Shown here in pieces: positions 1-4,577 of a stretch of 6,044 bases of DNA. Numbering within the stretch: the first letter of the stretch is position 1; the number at the start of each line of letters is the position of its first letter. Below the pieces are notes generated by a model. The model was not told the origin of the DNA. It made no database searches and was given only the letters and a program-made list of their open reading frames with translations. The DNA is taken from the NCBI GenBank assembly GCA_030605705.1, contig JAUWHU010000008.1, positions 1-6,044 of the forward strand, read 5' to 3'. Position numbers and translations under genes: made by a program. Source of the stretch: Thermoflexia bacterium. GTDB taxonomy: Bacteria; Chloroflexota; Anaerolineae; B4-G1; SLSP01.

Positions 1-2280
1 ACCTGGAATCGGGCGTTGGCCGAGGCGACCGGACAGCTGGTGGGGCGAGAGCTCGCGGCGGTGGGCGTCAACTTCTTCTTGGGGCCGGGCTTAGATGTTT
101 TGGATGCTCCGCGTCCCGGCGACCCCGCCGACCTGGGAATCACGACTTTCGGGGGCCATCCTTATTGGGTGGGGGAACTGGGGCAGGCGTACATTCGAGG
201 GCTGCACCAGGGGAGCAAGGGATCGCTGGTCGTGGTTCCACGCCATTTCCCGGGGCTGGGGAGCGCGGACCGCCCTTTTTACGAAGAGGTGCCCACCGTC
301 CAGAAATCACTGGAGCAATTGCAGCAGGTCGAGCTGGCCCCGTTCTACACGGTGACGGATGGCTACCCCGGGGCAGAAAGCGTGGCCGACGCTTTGCTCG
401 TGACCCACAGTCGCTACCGGGGGTTTCAGGGGAACATTCGCCTCTCCACGCGCCCTATCAGCCTGGATGCCCAGGCTCTGGCGCAGGCGTTGGAGGGGCT
501 GTCGCCCTGGCGCGAGGCCGGGGGCCTGTTAGTTGCCGACAACCTGGGATTGCAATCCATTCGCCGTTTCTATGACCCCAGCGGGGCTTCCCTCAATGCG
601 CGGCAGGTCGCGCGTGATGCTTTGCTCGCCGGCAACGACGTATTGATCTTGGATGGTTTTTCAGCCAGCGGGACCTGGGAAGACCATTTTGTGAACATTC
701 GGGATACGTTGGATTTCATGGCGCAGCTCTACGAGAGCGATCCCACGTTCCAGGCGCGGGTGGACGACGCGCTCTATCACGTGTTGAGTTTGAAGCTGCG
801 GCTCAACCCCCGTCTCTCGTTGAGTTCCGTCACCCGTGACCCAAGACAGCTGGCAGAGGCGTTGGGGCAGGGCGAGGGGGTGGTCACACAGGTTGCGGCG
901 AGTGCCTTGACGCGCCTGGCGCCCTTCTCCGACGATCTGCTCCCGGCGCCGCCACAGGAAGGCGAACGGATCGTCATCTTTACCCAGGAGCGCTGGCTGC
1001 AGCTCGCCGAGGATGGGCCCTCGCTCCCTACGTTATCTCGTGACTTGATCGAGCAGACTCTGCTGCGCCTCTACGGGCCTGAAGGGACGGGACAGGTGAG
1101 CCGGCGGGAGCTGGTGCGGCAATTCACCTTCCATGACCTTTTAGGAGCATTGGACAATCCCGTTCCCGGTGAGGAAGGGTCGCCGAATCCCGCCTATCAG
1201 GCGCTTGGCGCGCTGCAGGAAGCGCAGTGGATCATTTTTGCCACGACGGGCTTAGATGCTCAAGCTCCTGAATCCTTAGCCTTGAAAACCTTCCTGGAGC
1301 AACAAGCGGCTCTGCTCACGGGACACATCGTGGTTTTCAGCTTCGGCCCGCCCTACGAGCTGGACAGCACCGAGGTCAGCAAGCTGGATTTGGGCTATGC
1401 GCTTTACAGCCCGGAGGAGACCTTTGTCCAGGCCGGGTTGCGGTCGCTTTTCCAGGATTTGGCGGTTTCGGGGGCGTCGCCGGTGAGCATCCCGGCGTTG
1501 AATTACGACCTGGCGGCGCAGCTTCAGCCGGATCCAAAGCAGACGATCTCTTTGCACATTGTGAATTCTGAGGGCCAGGAGCTCACCATTGAGGAACAGC
1601 AGGACATCCGTAAGGATGATGTGATCTATCTGCGGACCAGCATTATCTCAGATAACAATGGCCGCCCGGTGCCGGATGAGACGCCGGCGCAATTTATTTT
1701 ATCTTACCCCCAGGAAGATCGCGTTGTGACCGTCGAGGCGACCACGCGGGATGGCGTAGCGTCAACGTCCGTGATCTTGGATAGGGTGGGACTTTTGGAC
1801 ATTACGGTGCGGTCAGAGCCTACGCTGCCGCTTTTTCATCTCCAGCTCACGCTGCGTGAAGAGGGGCAGCCGGTCATCATCTTCTCCACGACGCCCACGC
1901 CGGTGCCGGACGAGCCGCTTCCGCCTACCCCTCCACCTGATGTGGAGGAGGCCCCAGCGCTCCCCGAACCGCTGCGCCTGCCCGTTCCCCACCGTGATTA
2001 TTTGTTAGGTTGGGGATTAGGTGGAGGATTGCTCGCCGCGCTGTTGGGTTTCCTCTGGGCGCAAGGACACGGGTGGGGATTCCAGGAAGCGCTGCGAGTG
2101 GGCCTGTGGGGGGCGATCGGCGGTTTGACTCTCTACACGCTGCTGATGGCCGGTGGAAAATGGGTCTTCCCCGCCGGGATCCATCGTCTGGCCGGTCGGG
2201 AATTTCTTCTCTGTGGCTGGGCGTTGTTGGGTGGAGGGGGCGCGCTGGCTATCGTCCAACTAACTCGCCGGTCACCCTGA
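1..2280 (+). CDS. Membrane-anchored GH3-family protein, 5' end missing
   Basis: The frame is open from base 1, and the first possible start (TTG at 16) falls inside the GH3 barrel, so the gene begins upstream of the window. Domains in order: GH3 N-terminal TIM-barrel (about 1-810), with RHFPGLG at 241-261, VADNL holding the expected nucleophile Asp at 538-540, and the LAGNDVLIL strand; GH3 C-terminal alpha/beta domain (about 880-1530), with FSFGPPYEL near 1336 and GASPVSI near 1471; an Ig-like beta domain (about 1540-1860); a Pro/Thr-rich linker (about 1885-1985); and three hydrophobic helices (about 2002-2067, 2092-2154, 2203-2265). The barrel most resembles beta-N-acetylhexosaminidases of the NagZ type, but the Asp-x-His dyad position reads Pro-Phe-Tyr (274-282), so NagZ activity is doubtful. 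The catalytic part is probably outside the cell and held by the C-terminal helices; the signal sequence would be off the window. It converges on the kinase gene and ends in TGA. Confidence 0.85.
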   Translation, partial: TWNRALAEATGQLVGRELAAVGVNFFLGPGLDVLDAPRPGDPADLGITTFGGHPYWVGELGQAYIRGLHQGSKGSLVVVPRHFPGLGSADRPFYEEVPTVQKSLEQLQQVELAPFYTVTDGYPGAESVADALLVTHSRYRGFQGNIRLSTRPISLDAQALAQALEGLSPWREAGGLLVADNLGLQSIRRFYDPSGASLNARQVARDALLAGNDVLILDGFSASGTWEDHFVNIRDTLDFMAQLYESDPTFQARVDDALYHVLSLKLRLNPRLSLSSVTRDPRQLAEALGQGEGVVTQVAASALTRLAPFSDDLLPAPPQEGERIVIFTQERWLQLAEDGPSLPTLSRDLIEQTLLRLYGPEGTGQVSRRELVRQFTFHDLLGALDNPVPGEEGSPNPAYQALGALQEAQWIIFATTGLDAQAPESLALKTFLEQQAALLTGHIVVFSFGPPYELDSTEVSKLDLGYALYSPEETFVQAGLRSLFQDLAVSGASPVSIPALNYDLAAQLQPDPKQTISLHIVNSEGQELTIEEQQDIRKDDVIYLRTSIISDNNGRPVPDETPAQFILSYPQEDRVVTVEATTRDGVASTSVILDRVGLLDITVRSEPTLPLFHLQLTLREEGQPVIIFSTTPTPVPDEPLPPTPPPDVEEAPALPEPLRLPVPHRDYLLGWGLGGGLLAALLGFLWAQGHGWGFQEALRVGLWGAIGGLTLYTLLMAGGKWVFPAGIHRLAGREFLLCGWALLGGGGALAIVQLTRRSP

Positions 2281-2306
2281 ATGACTTGTTATCAAGGGAG
2301 GTTGAG

Positions 2307-2437
2307 CACCACGGACGTAGTATGGGCAGGCAGTGCCCATTGGCACGGAGAAAAACACTAAAGTGCAGACTTGGCGATGCGCCCAAGTTGAAATCTCCGT
2401 GTTCTCCGTGGTAAATTTTTACAGCTCAAGGTTGACT
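2307..2437. repeat. Structured REP-like repeat, copy 1
   Basis: The copy starts CACCACGGA and ends CTCAAGGTTGACT. It can fold as nested stems: ACCACGGA (2308-2315) with TCCGTGGT (2405-2412); ATGGGCA (2322-2328) with TGCCCAT (2334-2340) around a 5-base loop; CACGGAGA (2344-2351) with TCTCCGTG (2394-2401); and inside the last, ACTTGGCG (2369-2376) with CGCCCAAGT (2380-2388), with one bulged C. The right arm is two 9-base units (TCTCCGTGT, TCTCCGTGG). CACGGAG/CTCTGTG repeats of this style are, from memory, widespread between genes in several phyla. The hairpin inserted into the left arm is the distinctive part. Confidence 0.75.
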
Positions 2438-2457
2438 CCCCTGAAAAAAGGGCGTCT

Positions 2458-2649
2458 CACCACGGAGCGTAGTATGGGCAAGTAGTGCCCATAAACGGAG
2501 AAGATACAGAAAATTTGATGTTTGGTTGAAGAAAATTCCACTTCACACGTCAAAACATTAATTTTCTCAAGGTCAAGTTTAAAATCTCTGTGCTCTCTGT
2601 GTCCTCTGTGGTGAAATTCTTGGTTTTTTCAGTAGACTCAAGGTTGACT
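2458..2649. repeat. Structured REP-like repeat, copy 2
   Basis: This is a diverged direct copy of 2307-2437 with the same order of parts. It has CACCACGGAG (2458-2467) pairing with CTCTGTGGTG (2604-2613), TATGGGCA (2473-2480) with TGCCCATA (2486-2493), ACGGAGA (2495-2501) with TCTCTGT (2585-2591), and the same end motif CTCAAGGTTGACT (2637-2649). The right arm has three 9-base units (TCTCTGTGC, TCTCTGTGT, CCTCTGTGG) against two in copy 1. The inner loop is longer and AT-rich, with AGAAAATT (2530-2537) facing AATTTTCT (2560-2567). The hairpin loop differs (AGTAG against GGCAG) while its stem is identical. Confidence 0.75.
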
Positions 2650-2667
2650 ATCTCAATCAGGGGCCGG

Positions 2668-3645
2668 TCAGGGCGTGAGGACGACGGCGGAAACGAGTAG
2701 CAGCGCGGTTGCCGCGATCAGGGGGAGATTCGCGCGCAGGGCCACGCCCCAATCCCGCAGGATGAGCGGGTTTCCCATGAGAAGGGGAGGTGCGGCTTCG
2801 TGGAGCAGCCGGTGCCAGGCGTTTATATCCGGCGGGCGTTCGTCGGGGTGCAAGGCTAAGGCGCGCAGGAGGGCGTGTTCGACGCCCGGCGAGATGTGGG
2901 GATTGAGGGCGCGAGGGGCTACCAACGCCGTAGGGCGCAAAAACCGTTCCTGCGCCGTCGCCGGGGATTTACCGGTGAGCAAATGGTAGAGCGTGGCTCC
3001 CAGGGCGTAAATATCGCTGCGGGCATCGGTGTGATTCTCGTCTTGGCCGTATTGCTCCAGTGGGGTGTAGGCAGCCGTGCCGCGTCCTTGAACCACGGTG
3101 ATGGTGCGAGCCTCATCGCTGGTCATGATCTTGACCAGGCCAAAATCCACGAGTTTGATGAACCCGGCGGGGGTCAATTTGATGTTGGAAGGTTTGACAT
3201 CTCTGTGTAAAATGGGTGGGACTTGCGCGTGTAAATAAGATAGGGCGCTGCAGAGTTGATCGGCCCATTTGAGAACCTGTGACTCCTTCAGAAACTCACC
3301 GCGTTCCCGTGCCTGTGTTATAATTTCCCGCAGATCGTAGCCCGGCACGAAATCCATGACCAAGTACTCGCATTGCTCTTGGGTGAAGTAATCGGAGACT
3401 TTGGGGAGATTGGGATGGTCCAGGCGCGCCAGCACCTCTGCTTCGCGGCGGAATTGTTCTTGTAGTTCGGCCAGTATCCCCGGCTCTATGTCGGGGTCCG
3501 GCGAGATTTCCTTGAGGGCGCAGACTCGTCCGGGCAGGAGCAGGTCTGCGGCGCGGTAAACCGCACCCATGCCGCCCTGGCCGATGGGGTCTACGATCTT
3601 ATAGCGTCCTTTGAGGACGACTTGGGGTTCCAGAAGTCTGCCCAT
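2668..3645 (-). CDS. Ser/Thr protein kinase with one C-terminal membrane segment
   Basis: This is a eukaryote-type (Hanks/PknB-like) kinase of 325 residues that would transfer phosphate from ATP to Ser/Thr on partner proteins. All core motifs are present: glycine loop GQGGMG (22-27), ATP lysine in ALKEI (K45), helix-C Glu in FRREAE (about E68), catalytic HRDVKPSN (147-154, with D149, K151, N154), metal-binding DFG (167-169), an activation segment with several Thr (175, 181, 183, 190), a PLEQ variant of the APE motif (195-198), and DARSDIYALG (D211). The kinase domain ends near 285 and a hydrophobic helix spans about 306-323. The protein stops two residues later, so there is no outside sensor domain of the usual PknB kind. 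The ATG at 3645 sits at the normal distance from the glycine loop but has no visible Shine-Dalgarno sequence. It is divergent from the FHA regulator gene, its most likely partner, and a strong promoter lies at 3738-3765. The substrate is not known. Confidence 0.95.
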   Translation of the reverse strand: MGRLLEPQVVLKGRYKIVDPIGQGGMGAVYRAADLLLPGRVCALKEISPDPDIEPGILAELQEQFRREAEVLARLDHPNLPKVSDYFTQEQCEYLVMDFVPGYDLREIITQARERGEFLKESQVLKWADQLCSALSYLHAQVPPILHRDVKPSNIKLTPAGFIKLVDFGLVKIMTSDEARTITVVQGRGTAAYTPLEQYGQDENHTDARSDIYALGATLYHLLTGKSPATAQERFLRPTALVAPRALNPHISPGVEHALLRALALHPDERPPDINAWHRLLHEAAPPLLMGNPLILRDWGVALRANLPLIAATALLLVSAVVLTP

Positions 3646-3654
3646 AATAAGTTA

Positions 3655-3710
3655 GTGACTGGTGACTGGGTGCGGCTTAGCGTTTCAGCGTCCCAGCGTC
3701 TTAGCGACTG
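3655..3710. repeat. Short tandem repeats in the kinase leader
   Basis: Two perfect 7-base units GTGACTG lie at 3655-3668. They are followed after ten bases by four 8-base units that begin AGCG: AGCGTTTC, AGCGTCCC, AGCGTCTT, AGCGACTG (3679-3710). If the promoter at 3738-3765 is used, all of them lie in the untranslated leader of the kinase message. There they read as CAGTCAC and GACGCT-type units, directly before a start codon that lacks a Shine-Dalgarno sequence. They may affect translation or may simply be slippage-prone filler. Confidence 0.6.
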
Positions 3711-3737
3711 CTCCGAAAATAACCTGGCTTGGAGTCA

Positions 3738-3765
3738 ATCATAACTTCCTTTGACATGTTGTCAA
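3738..3765 (-). promoter_or_regulatory. Sigma-70 promoter of the kinase gene
   Basis: On the minus strand, TTGACA (3765-3760) is followed after exactly 16 bases by TATGAT (3743-3738), which is 11 of 12 consensus bases. Transcription would start near 3731 and give a leader of roughly 85 bases ahead of the ATG at 3645. The -35 box is one arm of the palindrome at 3751-3765, so a protein bound there would compete with RNA polymerase. No equally good promoter is seen for the rightward gene. Confidence 0.7.
3751..3765. promoter_or_regulatory. Perfect palindrome, likely operator
   Basis: TTGACA-TGT-TGTCAA is a perfect 6-base inverted repeat with a 3-base spacer. It overlaps the kinase -35 box and ends 13 bases before the start codon of the FHA-winged-helix gene. 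A bound regulator could therefore affect both genes. The adjacent FHA-winged-helix protein is the obvious candidate binder, by inference from position only. Part of the site (CTTGACAACAT on the minus strand) recurs at 4539-4549. Confidence 0.5.
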
Positions 3766-3769
3766 GGTT

Positions 3770-3774
3770 GGAGG
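3770..3774 (+). promoter_or_regulatory. Ribosome binding site of the FHA regulator gene
   Basis: GGAGG lies four bases before the ATG at 3779. This spacing is slightly short, but the match is strong and supports that start over later ones. Confidence 0.7.
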
Positions 3775-3778
3775 TGTT

Positions 3779-4429
3779 ATGGAAGAACAAACTATTCCTT
3801 TGTTGGTCATCTACGAGGGGTCTCAGGCCGGGAGTCGTTGGCCGTTGGAGCAAAAGCGTGTGACCCTGGGGCGAGCTTCCGATTGCGACGTGATCTTCCA
3901 GGAACGGCAGGTATCGCGTTATCACGCCTGTATTGAGGCTGACGAGGAAGGATTCTTGCTGCGCGACTTGGGAAGTAAGAACGGTACGACGGTCAACGAC
4001 GAGTCTGTGCAAGGGCAGCCTTTTCGCTTGCGGGACGGCGACGAAATTGTGCTGGCGGCGACGGTGCGGATGGGTTTTGTGGCGGGGGACGCCACGTTGC
4101 CTTTAGCCGGGCTGATGACGCCGTTGACGGGATTGCACCTGGAGCCGCAGACGCGGCGTGTTTGCCGAGGCAGTCAGGAACTCGCGCCTGCGCTTTCGCC
4201 CTCTCAATTTTGCCTTCTGGAACTGTTGATGGAATCCCAGGGGCGGGTCGTGACGCGACAAGATGTCATCAGTGCCGTCTGGCCGGATGCGCTGGGCGGG
4301 GTGACGGATCAGGCGGTGGATGCGTTGGTTTACCGGTTGCGTGAGCGGCTGACGGAACTAGACTCTGAGCACAACTACGTGGTCACGGTGAGGGGACACG
4401 GTTTGCGATTTGAGCCGAGGGAGGAGTAG
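3779..4429 (+). CDS. FHA domain / OmpR-type winged-helix regulator
   Basis: A 216-residue soluble protein. Residues about 7-100 form an FHA domain, which binds phosphothreonine: LGR (R32), SRYH (S46, R47, H49) and GSKNGT (65-70) followed by N73 are the conserved binding positions. Residues about 118-212 form a winged helix of the OmpR/PhoB C-terminal type, with the SPSQFCLLELL helix, GRVVTRQDVISAVWP, a recognition helix near TDQAVDALVYRLRERL (176-191) and the VRGHGLRF wing. There is no receiver domain, so control probably comes through phosphothreonine and not phospho-aspartate. It is divergent from the Ser/Thr kinase gene, which suggests a kinase-to-transcription-factor pair. M. tuberculosis EmbR, a target of PknH, has the same two activities but with DNA binding first, a BTAD between, and FHA last. 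The target genes are unknown; the palindrome at 3751-3765 is a candidate site. It ends in TAG. Confidence 0.93.
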   Translation: MEEQTIPLLVIYEGSQAGSRWPLEQKRVTLGRASDCDVIFQERQVSRYHACIEADEEGFLLRDLGSKNGTTVNDESVQGQPFRLRDGDEIVLAATVRMGFVAGDATLPLAGLMTPLTGLHLEPQTRRVCRGSQELAPALSPSQFCLLELLMESQGRVVTRQDVISAVWPDALGGVTDQAVDALVYRLRERLTELDSEHNYVVTVRGHGLRFEPREE

Positions 4430-4433
4430 GCGG

Positions 4434-4513
4434 CATTTCGCGTAGTCAAAGTCGCGTAGACAACAAGGCCGTTTTTTGGTTTTCTTGGAATAGAAAAAAG
4501 GCTATGCGAAATG
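4434..4513. repeat. Inverted repeat after the FHA regulator gene
   Basis: CATTTCGCGTAG (4434-4445) faces CTATGCGAAATG (4502-4513), pairing at 11 of 12 positions plus one G-T pair. Inside, GCCGTTTTTT (4468-4477) faces AAAAAAGGC (4494-4502) with one bulged G; the two stems overlap by a single base at 4502. TCGCGTAG is repeated directly (4438-4445, 4452-4459). The structure begins five bases after the stop codon, so it may end transcription. However, its T-run is in the left arm and not after the stem, so it is not a standard intrinsic terminator. Confidence 0.55.
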
Positions 4514-4538
4514 GGTTTCCTGCCGGCAGAAAAATTAG

Positions 4539-4562
4539 CTTGACAACATCACATTATTGACA
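4539..4562 (+). promoter_or_regulatory. Paired TTGACA motifs upstream of the death-like-domain gene
   Basis: TTGACA occurs at 4540-4545 and again at 4557-4562, 17 bases apart. The first is part of CTTGACAACAT (4539-4549), which matches the minus strand of 3756-3766 over 11 bases. Neither copy has a convincing -10 box at the proper distance, and the second is too near the start codon. They may thus be regulator half-sites and not -35 boxes. Confidence 0.35.
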
Positions 4563-4566
4563 TTTT

Positions 4567-4571
4567 AGGAG
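4567..4571 (+). promoter_or_regulatory. Ribosome binding site of the death-like-domain gene
   Basis: AGGAG lies six bases before the ATG at 4578, a good match and spacing. It fixes this start and shows that the 5' end of the gene is still equipped for translation despite the later stop codon. Confidence 0.75.
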
Positions 4572-4577
4572 TCATAC

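Larger units (their letters stand above)
2281..2667. other. Gene-free space between convergent genes, filled by repeats
   Basis: No convincing coding sequence lies between the TGA of the GH3 gene and the TGA of the kinase gene. Nearly the whole interval is taken up by two copies of one structured repeat (2307-2437 and 2458-2649). A short CCCT/AGGG hairpin (2439-2452) sits between them. The region is more AT-rich than the genes on either side. Because both genes end here, its stems may also help stop transcription from both directions, but no stem is followed by a clean T-run. Confidence 0.7.

Noticed and set aside
16..18. TTG as the true start of the GH3 gene
   Set aside because: The frame is open upstream to base 1, no ribosome site is visible, and the GH3 barrel would lack its first strands.
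165..575. Second open frame inside the GH3 barrel
   Set aside because: It is rich in Gly, Arg and Pro as expected for an out-of-frame reading of GC-rich DNA, while the GH3 frame has clear family motifs.
2307..2412. Cloverleaf-like fold suggesting a tRNA
   Set aside because: There is no T-loop motif, no anticodon-arm geometry and no CCA end. The same fold recurs in a second diverged copy, so it is a repeat and not a tRNA.
2010..2414. Open frame running from the GH3 3' end into the repeat block
   Set aside because: It is out of frame with the GH3 membrane helices, shows no protein family character, and its end is made of repeat sequence.
3655..3710. Possible CRISPR-like array
   Set aside because: Units are only 7-8 bases with no spacers, far too short for CRISPR repeats.
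3751..3779. Plus-strand promoter using TTGACA at 3751
   Set aside because: At 17 bases spacing the -10 position reads GTGTTA, overlaps the start codon and has no useful match to TATAAT.
4467..4502. Intrinsic terminator of the FHA regulator gene
   Set aside because: The T-run lies in the left arm of the stem and not after it, and the stem is mostly A-T. It is kept only as an inverted repeat.
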